Shown piece by piece: positions 20,284 through 30,357 of a stretch of DNA of 64,000 bases. Positions within the stretch are counted from its first letter, which is position 1, and each line of letters starts with the position of its first letter. Source of the stretch: Microcaldota archaeon. Its GTDB lineage: Archaea > Micrarchaeota > Micrarchaeia > Micrarchaeales > Micrarchaeaceae. The stretch is taken from positions 62,001 to 126,000 of the forward strand of contig DAHVQB010000003.1 in assembly GCA_027317945.1 (NCBI GenBank), in the 5' to 3' direction. Position numbers and translations under genes: made by a program. Below the pieces are notes generated by a model. That model saw nothing but the letters and a program-made list of their open reading frames with translations, ran no database searches and was not told the DNA's origin.

Positions 20284-21057
20284 TCAGCCTATTATCCTGC
20301 GCACTTCGGCCATCTGGCGCTCTTCCGGGTCCGAAAGGGAGATCGGAGTTATTGATGTGGCGCGCTCGATATAGACGGCATAGCAGTCGCTGCCTTTCTT
20401 AAGCTTTTTCTTCCTAGAGCTCCAGAGCCAGTAATAAAGGTCGTGGCGCGGGTCGTTTTTCTGGACCACGAACTTGCTGAACAGCGAATCCTCTATTGTG
20501 CACACTTCTATCTTGGTCTTGCTGTTCACCGTGTCGGGTATATTCACGTTTAGCATGTCTATGCCCTTGGGGAAGCCGTTCCTCTTTATTGCAGTGAGTA
20601 TCTTTACTATCTGGGCCTTCGTATTCGCGAATATCTTGTTTATGTCGTCCTGCTCTGCCAATTCCAAGGAAAAGGCTATCCCGTTTATGTGGCATACGGC
20701 GCCGAACTTGACGGCGGATACAGTGCCGGAAGATTCGATACCGTCCATTCCGGCATTAGTCCCCTTGTTTACACCTGAAAGGATGAGATCTATCTTCTTG
20801 CCGCGAAACAGTTTGTAATGCGCCATGTATACGCAGTCAGCAGGCGTGCCGGACACGGCGTAGCCCTCTATCCCTGGCAGCACCACCCTGTCCGCCCTGA
20901 TGGGCTTGTGGAAAGTGAGGCTCATACCGCTTGCGCTACGGGGCCCTGTCGGCGCGACCACGTTCACCGCACCCTTTCCGTATACTTCTACTGCTGCATC
21001 GTATAGCACCCTGATGCCCTTGCTGTAAATTCCGTCATCATTTGTTATTAGTATCAT
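20284..21057 (-). CDS. surE: 5'/3'-nucleotidase SurE
   Basis: MILITNDDGIYSKGIRVL, APTGPRSASG, SGVNKGTNAG. Confidence 0.95.
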   Translation of the reverse strand: MILITNDDGIYSKGIRVLYDAAVEVYGKGAVNVVAPTGPRSASGMSLTFHKPIRADRVVLPGIEGYAVSGTPADCVYMAHYKLFRGKKIDLILSGVNKGTNAGMDGIESSGTVSAVKFGAVCHINGIAFSLELAEQDDINKIFANTKAQIVKILTAIKRNGFPKGIDMLNVNIPDTVNSKTKIEVCTIEDSLFSKFVVQKNDPRHDLYYWLWSSRKKKLKKGSDCYAVYIERATSITPISLSDPEERQMAEVRRIIG

Positions 21058-21160
21058 CATATCACACAAACTATTTGACATGCGTTAAATTATGATTTGC
21101 TCATCAACAGATTTTAATTGTATGCCCATGAAGCATAGATTCCCGGAAACCCAAGGACAG

Positions 21161-23818
21161 CTATGGATGCGAGAAAGATCCTGCACACGATTGCGAAAGC
21201 AAGTCGGCTTCGGGACAGGCTGTGCCTACGATAGACGCGCCGCTCACGTTGCCATACCAGAGATATCCTGTATCCCCGTTGACCATGTCTGGTGTCGCGT
21301 TCATCAGTCCGTTCAGTCCCTGACCCAGCGGCCAGTTTGCTATCAGTGAACCTGAAAGCCCGGGTATGGTGCCGTTAACATAAAGCTGCCGCACCTGAGG
21401 AAGCGTAAGGACGGAGTTGTATATCTGATAACCAAACATGCGGCCGTTGTACCAATTGCCCGTACCGCACTTATCAGAATCCGCCCTCCCCAACGCATAA
21501 ACCGGATTCGCGCTTGATTGTATTGTGCCGCTTCCTGTCCCTGCCAAATCCCCGTTCAGATATACACTGTACGACATGACGGCGCCTGCGGATATCGTTC
21601 CGGTGACAGCTATGTTGGTCCATTGATCGATTGGCACTTGGCCCATGGATGTGCACGTTCCCGCTATCATTTCAAGATTGCCCCCTACAAGCTCCATTAT
21701 GGCTTCATGGACGCCGGTGTTTATCTGCTGGGTATAGCCTTGATCCAGTATTATGCCGTTGCCTGACTGCGGATACACCCATAATGAGATTGAGAAGGTG
21801 CCGCTAGGACCCAGATATGAGAAGCCGTTATTGGGATACATATATAATCCACTGCCAATATTGTAGTTGCCATTGCCATTGAACTGCAGCACGTTCGGCA
21901 GTTCCGCCGCCCCTAGCCCCAGAATGCTGCCCTCGTTCACGGGCGAATATGCGGATGGCGCGATCGTAGCATTCCCAAGGTAAAGGTGCTGCAGTGTTAG
22001 GTTGCTGCATTGCTGCATGTTTGCGCAATTTGCCACACCCTGTGCCTCGAAAGTATCTGCTATAGGTATGGTTTCGCCAGCTGCCATGTCACCTATGTAA
22101 CCTGGTGGGCTGGAGTAGATGACGTTGGCTGCTGTTGCCATGTCTCCCAAACCGCTGTAGTCGTTGGAGTTTCCATCCAGGGGCCACCAGCCGAACAGGC
22201 CGGCATTGCTTACAGGGATTAGGCCCATGCCGTATGAGTATAGATTATGCACCTGCAGCGGGGACAACGTAGTGTTGTAAAGCTGCACCTCGGCTATCGT
22301 CCCATTTATCCTTCCGTCGGTGTCAAGAGGTCCGCCGAAAACTATGTTAGCCGAAGTGGACGGGACATTCCCCGTCATCGGGATGGAACAGTAAGCCGAA
22401 CCATCGACGTAGTCGCTTATCGTGTTGCCGTTGTATGTGAATCCCACCATGTACCAAGTATCCTCAAGCAGCCGGAACGGCGGGGCAGTGCATATGCCGT
22501 TCGATGTGCCGACATACCCGACGAATTGCAGCTGCTGCGAACCGCTTGTGCCAATCCCCATGCCATAAGAGCCTGACTTCTGCATTATGCCTGATGATGT
22601 GGAATTCAGGTAGACCCACGCAAACGCGCTCATTGAATTGCCGGTTGGATTTAGGACATTAGCGTTAGGCACGCTCAGGTAGCTGTCGTTAGGGAATGCT
22701 GCGGATTCTCTGCCCATGCCAGAAAGGGAGAATAGGCCTGCTGGCGATTTTTGCGATAGCGATCCTTCTGCGCTGTCAATATAGGAAGGCACCGCAGTGG
22801 ACGCCACGTATTCGCCCTTTTGTATCCCATAGAGTTTCACGGCAGATATGTTTAGCAGCTCCAGGGCAGGGCCATCCAAAAGGAATGAACTGCCAGTTGA
22901 CAGATAGTTGAATATGCCTGACGAACTGCCATATACTAGGTATGGCTTAAGCGCGTTAGGAGTAGTGACATTTGGATTTATCGTTATCAGGCCGCCCATG
23001 TTGCATACGCTTTGGTTTATGTCCATGCTGTTGGCAGCAGCGAGTATGAAGTTTGAGTTTCTGAATGTTGATGGTATGCTGGAGCACGTTGGTGCGCTTC
23101 CCGATGCATTGACTACGAGAGAGCCGTAAACGAACATGAAAGGCGCCTCGCTGCCAGACTGCGCTTTAACGCCTCCCACCATGCTGGCCGAGATTGATTT
23201 GGTAAAATGCATTGGTGACATTGCTCCCTGCTCGGCAGCCGCCAGGCTGAATGTGCCATTGAGTTGAATACCTGCAGTAACATTGACAGGATAATATAAT
23301 GTGCCAGTGCTAGTGTTTACCACGTCCAATGCGGTGTATGTGGCATTGATGCTGTATGGCGTTGACTGGAATACGTTTATGCTATAGTTCTGCACAGACA
23401 GCGTTATGCCCTGCTGAAGCGCCAGGGCTTGTATCGCAGCGGTATAATTTGACATTGTTACCGTCATTCCTGGTACTTTCACCCCGAATGCCGTGCCGTT
23501 GTACATCATGGTACGGAAGGTCGATGCAGTGTCGCTTATGAAGTTGCCATGCCTGAGCGCGGGCGTGCCTTCATATGCAATTATTGATTGCAAAGCGTCG
23601 GAAAGGCTTTCCTGGACGAAATTGTGCGCGCTTGAAGTCGCTGCCGTGGTTACTGACTGCACACCTTTGCTTAGGGCGGCGTCCGATGCTAGGGTGTTGG
23701 CGTTTATGTTAAGCACAACGAATGTTATCAGTATCCCTAGCATGAGTATGAAAAGCAATATCGTAAGAAGCGTCAGTAGTATGCCTTTGCTATTTTTGCC
23801 CATTTTATTCACCGCCAA
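21161..23818 (-). CDS. LamG-domain surface protein with pilin-like N-terminal helix
   Basis: Single N-terminal hydrophobic helix, Asn/Ser/Thr-rich ectodomain, LamG-like modules, GWWPLDGNSNDYSG motif. Confidence 0.85.
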   Translation of the reverse strand: MAVNKMGKNSKGILLTLLTILLFILMLGILITFVVLNINANTLASDAALSKGVQSVTTAATSSAHNFVQESLSDALQSIIAYEGTPALRHGNFISDTASTFRTMMYNGTAFGVKVPGMTVTMSNYTAAIQALALQQGITLSVQNYSINVFQSTPYSINATYTALDVVNTSTGTLYYPVNVTAGIQLNGTFSLAAAEQGAMSPMHFTKSISASMVGGVKAQSGSEAPFMFVYGSLVVNASGSAPTCSSIPSTFRNSNFILAAANSMDINQSVCNMGGLITINPNVTTPNALKPYLVYGSSSGIFNYLSTGSSFLLDGPALELLNISAVKLYGIQKGEYVASTAVPSYIDSAEGSLSQKSPAGLFSLSGMGRESAAFPNDSYLSVPNANVLNPTGNSMSAFAWVYLNSTSSGIMQKSGSYGMGIGTSGSQQLQFVGYVGTSNGICTAPPFRLLEDTWYMVGFTYNGNTISDYVDGSAYCSIPMTGNVPSTSANIVFGGPLDTDGRINGTIAEVQLYNTTLSPLQVHNLYSYGMGLIPVSNAGLFGWWPLDGNSNDYSGLGDMATAANVIYSSPPGYIGDMAAGETIPIADTFEAQGVANCANMQQCSNLTLQHLYLGNATIAPSAYSPVNEGSILGLGAAELPNVLQFNGNGNYNIGSGLYMYPNNGFSYLGPSGTFSISLWVYPQSGNGIILDQGYTQQINTGVHEAIMELVGGNLEMIAGTCTSMGQVPIDQWTNIAVTGTISAGAVMSYSVYLNGDLAGTGSGTIQSSANPVYALGRADSDKCGTGNWYNGRMFGYQIYNSVLTLPQVRQLYVNGTIPGLSGSLIANWPLGQGLNGLMNATPDMVNGDTGYLWYGNVSGASIVGTACPEADLLSQSCAGSFSHP

Positions 23819-26064
23819 ACCGCTATGCTCACATTATACTTGGAAAACACGCCATTGGTGCTTATGTAAAGCGGAATCGATGCCTTGCTGACTTGGAATG
23901 CATTGGAAAGGCTAGACGGAGTGTAGCTCGTGCCATCGAATGTCGTGTTGAATGCAAAACCGTCTGCGGCATTCCCGCTATAGTCATTGGCGTCCCCGTC
24001 GAGAGGCCACCAGCCGGAGATCGAGCGCCCGGGCATTGGTGCTCCGGCCGCGCCTTCTTGGTAGAGCTGCTGTATCTCCGTCTCATTCAAGGCACCCGAA
24101 TAAATCTGTACACCGGATATGGAGCCATTGAAATCGCTAGATGCTCCGGAGCATGAGCCTTTAACGTTCATGCACCCGATAAGCATCGGCATTGATGTGC
24201 TGCTTAGCGTGCCGGACACAGGGGTATTGCCCACAAGGTTGCCATCTATGAAAACGGATATGGAACTGCCATTGAATACCGCGGCCTCGAAGTGCCATGC
24301 TCCGGAAGAAATCGCGTAGTTCGGGGTGTAGTTCTTCTGCGTCCCGCTTATGTTCAGCGAGATCCAGGGTTTGGCCGAGGACGATGATGAGGCATTGATG
24401 CCCAGTGCATACTCGCCGTACTTGCCGGCTATGAAGCCGCTGGTGCCGGACACTGGTTTGAATGTGTTGGCGTAGAACCATCCTGCCATAGTTATGTTAG
24501 CCCCTTTCACGCTTATATCTGTGGAGTTAGGCACGTAAACCATGCTGTTTTGCGAGTCGAAGTTGGCCATATCTAGAGATGGCGCATAGCGCCCGTCTAT
24601 CAGCATACCATCGTTGTATGATGAAGCGGCCGAATGCATGATTACGTCAGCAGGGCCGCCATATCCGTTAAGGTACATGTTCGCTATCGCGTCCAGGGCG
24701 CTCTGGCCGGACTGGACTTTAGGCTCGCCTAAGGCATAGAGCGTATGTCCGGAAGTCACGTATAGGTTGCCGTATGCCAACGCAGCTTCGGATGAGACGG
24801 CGTACGACTTGGCTGGAATCAGACTGATCGACCACTTCATTGCACCATCACTGCTGGAATACGCTTGGATATATGGCCCATCTGGCAGGTATACCACCCT
24901 GGAATACTGTGATATCGATGGGGTGCCGTTATAACTGCCGTCCAAAGTGTTGGCAACGGCAACGTAGGATATGCCGTTTGATGGCGTAGCTTTCAGTATA
25001 TAAAGCGCATTTGAAGTGTGCGCGTACGCATATGGGTTGCTTCCCCCTAGTACGCCTATTCCGCCCTCTTCGGCGCCCCCAAGTACATTGACTGGGTAGA
25101 GCGTGCTGCCGTTAGGATGCAGTATTGTGAATGAGGTCCCGTTAGCGAAAGCTATGTACCTCCAGAAGCTGGCGGGATAGCTGGTAGCTTTGGAACCTAT
25201 CGTCCTTGTCCAAAGCGTGACCAATGAGGAACCGGAAAGCCGGAATGCGGTGACATTGTTCATCCCGCTTGGTGCTGGAGTCGTTGTGATTAATTCACCG
25301 CCTATGTAAAGCGGCGCGCTGGCGTTTATGGCTTGGTTGGGCAATGACTGGTAGGTGACTAACGCGCCAGTTTGCGGATCGATGATATATAATCTGTTAG
25401 CTGCCCCGTCAGCTGCCCCGAAGCCTATGTAGCCATCTGCCAGCGATAGCTGGCTATTCACTCTGTTGCCCACGCCAGCCGACCATGTCCATGTCTTGCC
25501 TGCGGACAACGCGCTGGCATTTGTGCTTATTTCATCGACATAACCGCTCGAATTCGCGTATATTATGGAACTGCCGTACATGAGAGGCGCATACGCCAAT
25601 GAAGATCCCGTGGAAACGTTTATCACCACTGCGCCCGTCGTTGCATTCAGAGCGTAAAGCCTGCTCCCTGACCCGAAAGCGACCAGGCCGCCGTATGCGA
25701 CTGGAGATGTGTCGATGCCGTTCGATATGAACGTGAACAATGTCTCTGGCGCCATTGGGCCATAGCTGGTGCTGGAGTTAAGCCCTTGGTTGCCCCCGTA
25801 CTGCGGCCAGGTGGCCTGGAGGGACTGGCCCTGCAGCTGTGCATAAAGCGGGTATGCCGTAGCCATATCCGCCCCATTTAGATTTGAAAGTTCGTTGAGC
25901 AATGAAGTGGATTTTGATGGCTGAAGCTGGAAGCTTACGGGCTGCGCGTAGTGCACGTAAAGCAGGAGCGACACGGCCGCGCTGGCCACTATCAGCGCGA
26001 ATATGGCATCCAGGCTGAAGAGGAAGCCCTTGAATCTGAGTTTTCGAGTGTTCAAATCAACCAA
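23809..26064 (-). CDS. PQQ-like beta-propeller plus LamG surface protein
   Basis: Repeats such as LYALNATTGAVVINVSTG and LYIIDPQTGALVTY; C-terminal LamG with GWWPLDGDANDYSG. Confidence 0.85.
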   Translation of the reverse strand: MVDLNTRKLRFKGFLFSLDAIFALIVASAAVSLLLYVHYAQPVSFQLQPSKSTSLLNELSNLNGADMATAYPLYAQLQGQSLQATWPQYGGNQGLNSSTSYGPMAPETLFTFISNGIDTSPVAYGGLVAFGSGSRLYALNATTGAVVINVSTGSSLAYAPLMYGSSIIYANSSGYVDEISTNASALSAGKTWTWSAGVGNRVNSQLSLADGYIGFGAADGAANRLYIIDPQTGALVTYQSLPNQAINASAPLYIGGELITTTPAPSGMNNVTAFRLSGSSLVTLWTRTIGSKATSYPASFWRYIAFANGTSFTILHPNGSTLYPVNVLGGAEEGGIGVLGGSNPYAYAHTSNALYILKATPSNGISYVAVANTLDGSYNGTPSISQYSRVVYLPDGPYIQAYSSSDGAMKWSISLIPAKSYAVSSEAALAYGNLYVTSGHTLYALGEPKVQSGQSALDAIANMYLNGYGGPADVIMHSAASSYNDGMLIDGRYAPSLDMANFDSQNSMVYVPNSTDISVKGANITMAGWFYANTFKPVSGTSGFIAGKYGEYALGINASSSSSAKPWISLNISGTQKNYTPNYAISSGAWHFEAAVFNGSSISVFIDGNLVGNTPVSGTLSSTSMPMLIGCMNVKGSCSGASSDFNGSISGVQIYSGALNETEIQQLYQEGAAGAPMPGRSISGWWPLDGDANDYSGNAADGFAFNTTFDGTSYTPSSLSNAFQVSKASIPLYISTNGVFSKYNVSIAVWR

Positions 26065-26608
26065 CCGCTATGGGATTGCTGCTCCAAAGAATAGTCTTCA
26101 CTATGACAGGAATGCCGCTTATGCTGGAACCTGACGTAACCACATAGGTGTTGAGCGCCCCGTTCGCAGACGGATTTTTCCCTATAGTGATATTGTAGGA
26201 GTCACCGGTTATCGTTATGTAATAATTGTAACCTACACCGAGCGTCTGCTTGGTGGCCGAATAATTCTGCGCGGCCATCGCCATAAAAGTGTACAGCTTG
26301 TCGGGCGATATTGAGGCTCCGCCCTGCGATGAGCCCAGCCCTACGCTTATAGAGGGCCAACTGGATGTGCCATTAACCGATATTATGGACTGCCAGTTCG
26401 CAGGATATCCCGTAGATAGCAGGCTGCTCGAGAGTGACTGCACCTGCTGGCCCATCTGCGCACCGGAACCTACGTAAGCAATGGAAAGTTGATTGCTTAT
26501 GTTGAACCAAGTGAATGTAAGCACAGTGACTGCGACTCCGAATATGACCATTGCGAATATTATGTCGAAGCTCCAGAACTGTGCATTGAAATTTGTTTGT
26601 GCTCGCAT
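26057..26608 (-). CDS. pilin-like/small surface protein
   Basis: N-terminal FWSFDIIFAMVIFGVAVTVLTFTWF helix in the LamG operon; likely start MRAQTNF. Confidence 0.7.
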   Translation of the reverse strand: MRAQTNFNAQFWSFDIIFAMVIFGVAVTVLTFTWFNISNQLSIAYVGSGAQMGQQVQSLSSSLLSTGYPANWQSIISVNGTSSWPSISVGLGSSQGGASISPDKLYTFMAMAAQNYSATKQTLGVGYNYYITITGDSYNITIGKNPSANGALNTYVVTSGSSISGIPVIVKTILWSSNPIAVG

Positions 26609-26612
26609 TTTG

Positions 26613-29258
26613 TCAACCTGATGATACGTTAATCTTTGCAAAAAGCGGCAGCCCTTGCAAGTAAAGCTGCTGCGCCGCTGCCCGTGATAGCGTAGTATTG
26701 TAAACTAGCACATCTGCTATCTGGCCCGTAAACGTGTTTGCGCCGAATACCAGATTGCTCACGGATTTTATGTTGCCGCTTAGCGTGCCGTTGCCCATAT
26801 CCACACCATTCAAGTATACGATATACGCGGTGTTGGATCCGGAATCCTTTGCAGTGACGGTAACTTGATTCCATGAATTCATACTCACCTTGCTTTGTAT
26901 CGCGACCCCTTGGCCGTTGCCGGGATACACGTACACCTGGTTGGCAGAATTGAAGCCTATTCCCCATATGGCAGGAGTGTTGCTGTACAGCGGAAATTCA
27001 TAGCTGTTCGTGGAGTTTTCAGGATAGAACCAAAGCCCCATGCTCAACGCGTTTGATGCGGGATAGCCGCTCAGGGTGTTTGCAGTGCCAAGTCCGTCGA
27101 ATGCAGGGAGGTAGCGCATGCTGGACCCCTGGCCATTCACATATCTGAATTGCCTGAATGATATGCCATTCGCAGTGCTGGATAACGCGCTTGCAGGGCC
27201 ATAGTCTGCAGTGGCGTTGTCAAGAGGCCACCAGCCGAACAGGCCTTCGTTGGGCAATGGAACCTCGGCCATCCCTGACTTGTACATGCCGCTTATCTGT
27301 TGAGAAGTCAGGGCACCAGAGTACAGTTGCACATTGGAAACGATGCCGTTGAATGCATTGAATGGTCCGTAAGCGCCGCCAATGTTAAACGCGTTTGTAC
27401 TTATGGATGATATCCCTGTATCGATACCAGTCGATACCAAGCTGCCATTGAGATAAAGGGCCATTGTATCGTTGTTTCCATTCCATACGCCGGTCACCAA
27501 GTATATTGTGTTTGCAGAAAGTACGCCGCCGCTTAGGTTCTTCCCGTTTACTGCGAATATCGCGTTCCCGGTTATGGCATTTACAGCTATTGCTGCGTTT
27601 GAGGAGCTTTGCCCGGACACTTCTGCAATATTCTGCGAGTACGTGCCTGTGCCGGTACTGTTTATCCATGCGGATATCGTAATGTTTTGTGAGTCCATCC
27701 TTGAAAGAGTGCCGCTTATTGCGCTGCTCTTGCCGTTGAAAAGCGCGGGCTCGAATGCAGTGGCATTGGCCGCGATTGGCGCCCATGAAGCAGATGGAAA
27801 AACCGCATCTTTATACTGGCCGCTGAGGTCGTATATCGTATTGCCATAGCCTGCGTCCATTGGCCACCACCCGATTAGGTTGCCGACCACGGATAGATTG
27901 TAGTCGTAAGCGTCCACGGTTATATTGCCGGTGCCTACAAAGTTGCCTTCTATGAACCCGTTTACGCGGCCCGAGGCGTTTGTGAACCCGGAGAACGACC
28001 TGCTCTGCGATGACTGGATTGACGCTATGCCGTTGCTTGCGACGAATCCCACAAGGTCACCGCCTGAGTTCAGGCCGTTTTCGGCCGCTATTGCAACTGG
28101 CACCTGAATCAGATTGGTGAAGTTAACGTTGAACGGCGCCATATGATTGCCATGCCCTGAATAATCCTGCATGTTCGCATTGAGCGGCCACCACGCGACA
28201 AGAGTGTTTGTGTTTAATGGCAGCGCGCCCACCCCTGATGAGTAAAGCGATGAAACATCGCCTGCCGATAAGGTAGAATTGTAAAGCTGCACGTTGGCTA
28301 TCGAGCCGTTGAACCAGGCGCCCCCGACCCCGCCGGATATTCCAGTCGCATTGGTTGACCCGAGCGTTAGCGGATTTGTGTCGGACGACACACTCAGAGA
28401 GTTGGTCGACGTTGACACGCTATTGCCATCTATGTAAAGCGTTATGGTATTGCCGCTTGTGGAGTATGAAGCAGTTATATATGACCAGACACCGGTCTTG
28501 AGCGCCGCTTCAGGGGTATAAGCCGAACCCACTATCCCTGCCACTATGGAATTGCTGCCTATAAGATCTATGTATGGCTGGCCCATTCCCTTGCCTATCA
28601 GATCCCTGAAATTGCCGCTCTGGGACTTTGACGGGAAAACCCACATTCCTATGGTGGAGGCCTGCTTGAGATTCAGAGAGTTGGGCGCGTAGCCGTAGCT
28701 GTTCTGCCCGTTGAAGCTTGCAGCGCCCAAATCCGCAAGCGAACCAGTGGACATATATGATGACAGATTCAATGTTGACACTGGCAGCTCGTCTATGAAT
28801 ATCGCGCCCTTGGAATTATACAGGCTTACGAATCCGGATGCAGTGGGCAGCGAATAGACGCTTATGCCAGAGCCGCTCATGCTGGAGTTCAGAGTGCCGT
28901 TTATGTTTAGGTTCCTGCCTGTGCTATACGCGTATGCATTTATGATTTGATGGCCTATTGCGACATCGGCCATGACCACCCCGGTGGTTGAGAGCGATAT
29001 ATTGTACTGCAGGACCTGCGATGACGGGGGCAGGCGTATGGATGCGTAGTATCCGTTTCCGGCTGCAACTGCCTGGTCTATGTAACCAGCCACATTCTGG
29101 GCTATCAGCTCCAATGAGCCGTATTCCTGCTGGGATATGCTCGAGGCCCTCTGGCTCACTACGAGGCCGAATATCACAAGGAACACGACCAGGACAAGGG
29201 AATACACTATGATGAACTCCAGTGCTATCTGGGCCTTGGCAGGGCGGAGGCTAAACAT
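26613..29258 (-). CDS. class III signal peptide (pilin-like) adhesin with three LamG modules
   Basis: KAQIALEFIIVYSLVLVVFLVIFGLVV, then three LamG modules separated by WWPL(D/N) motifs. Confidence 0.88.
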   Translation of the reverse strand: MFSLRPAKAQIALEFIIVYSLVLVVFLVIFGLVVSQRASSISQQEYGSLELIAQNVAGYIDQAVAAGNGYYASIRLPPSSQVLQYNISLSTTGVVMADVAIGHQIINAYAYSTGRNLNINGTLNSSMSGSGISVYSLPTASGFVSLYNSKGAIFIDELPVSTLNLSSYMSTGSLADLGAASFNGQNSYGYAPNSLNLKQASTIGMWVFPSKSQSGNFRDLIGKGMGQPYIDLIGSNSIVAGIVGSAYTPEAALKTGVWSYITASYSTSGNTITLYIDGNSVSTSTNSLSVSSDTNPLTLGSTNATGISGGVGGAWFNGSIANVQLYNSTLSAGDVSSLYSSGVGALPLNTNTLVAWWPLNANMQDYSGHGNHMAPFNVNFTNLIQVPVAIAAENGLNSGGDLVGFVASNGIASIQSSQSRSFSGFTNASGRVNGFIEGNFVGTGNITVDAYDYNLSVVGNLIGWWPMDAGYGNTIYDLSGQYKDAVFPSASWAPIAANATAFEPALFNGKSSAISGTLSRMDSQNITISAWINSTGTGTYSQNIAEVSGQSSSNAAIAVNAITGNAIFAVNGKNLSGGVLSANTIYLVTGVWNGNNDTMALYLNGSLVSTGIDTGISSISTNAFNIGGAYGPFNAFNGIVSNVQLYSGALTSQQISGMYKSGMAEVPLPNEGLFGWWPLDNATADYGPASALSSTANGISFRQFRYVNGQGSSMRYLPAFDGLGTANTLSGYPASNALSMGLWFYPENSTNSYEFPLYSNTPAIWGIGFNSANQVYVYPGNGQGVAIQSKVSMNSWNQVTVTAKDSGSNTAYIVYLNGVDMGNGTLSGNIKSVSNLVFGANTFTGQIADVLVYNTTLSRAAAQQLYLQGLPLFAKINVSSG

Positions 29259-29416
29259 ATTGAGAATAATTACATTAAGGATTTAAATTTTTATACTTAC
29301 CAAGCCAGAAAGCCAAGGCAGTGGAAAACAGGGCGGGCGCGTGTGCGTATATAGTAACATATTATATACTAGGCTGGAGAAGGGTATTATTGGAGATTCT
29401 GGAAAAAGTGACATTC

Positions 29417-30325
29417 ATGACAATCTGCATGATAGCACAGGCGGTTGACAGCAATGGCGAACCCGTACTGCTGATAAGGGCGGACAAGAGGGAAACCGCT
29501 CGGGCGATGCAGGCCAGGTACGGGAAGAAGCCGAAGATGATAGACATATTCTATGATGACGTGGACAAGACCGCCATATTATCGGACAGCATAGGACTGG
29601 CCGCAGCCGGCAGCGTAGAGGCTACGGATTACATTAGGGACAGAGTACTCAAGCCGCTCGTGCCTGCGCTATCGAAGGACGGCCTGACACCCAAGCTGAA
29701 GAGCAAGATGGTGAACGCGCTTATTGCCGCAGGCAACGTGATAGGAGCCGACAAGGAAGGCATGGCGCGCGTGGCGGACATGGTCATAGGCATACGGAAG
29801 CAGGATGGCAGCATAGAGGCTCTGCGCCTCATGGTCATGACGAAGGGGCAGAATGCGGACATGATGTACAAGAGCGATATCGAGGTAAAGCTGTACAAGC
29901 TTAACAGGCCGATTGCGGTGGGGCTTGACTTTGAGGAGCCGAATCTCGTGCTAAACAACGTTCGCGAGAGCTGGATGGGGCACGGAACGAAATCGCACAG
30001 CGTAGCCGCAGTGGGCGCAATGATGGAGGAGGTCATGAAGTACGAGCTCAAGCACAACCGCTACAGGAAGTATATAGACGACGGCGCCACCTACCTTGTC
30101 GTGTCAAAGGACGGCGTAAGGAAGCTTAATGAGGATGACAGGAAAGTTTTCGAATCGCTGGATTCCGCCATAAGAAGCAGCAGGCTCGCACCGCGCGAGG
30201 TTGTCAATGCGTATGAGAGGGCCGGCGAGCTCAATAACGCTTATATAGCCACGAGCATGCTGCGCGGCGATGACCCAGACGCCCAGAAAAAGAGGGAGCC
30301 GAAGGGTAAATCAACGCAAGCCTAG
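29417..30325 (+). CDS. conserved hypothetical protein
   Basis: Good ORF with coding-like composition; internal ATG MTICMIAQAV probably the true start. Confidence 0.6.
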   Translation: MTICMIAQAVDSNGEPVLLIRADKRETARAMQARYGKKPKMIDIFYDDVDKTAILSDSIGLAAAGSVEATDYIRDRVLKPLVPALSKDGLTPKLKSKMVNALIAAGNVIGADKEGMARVADMVIGIRKQDGSIEALRLMVMTKGQNADMMYKSDIEVKLYKLNRPIAVGLDFEEPNLVLNNVRESWMGHGTKSHSVAAVGAMMEEVMKYELKHNRYRKYIDDGATYLVVSKDGVRKLNEDDRKVFESLDSAIRSSRLAPREVVNAYERAGELNNAYIATSMLRGDDPDAQKKREPKGKSTQA

Positions 30326-30357
30326 GCGTTAAATATCTTAAAGCACAATCTAATGCC

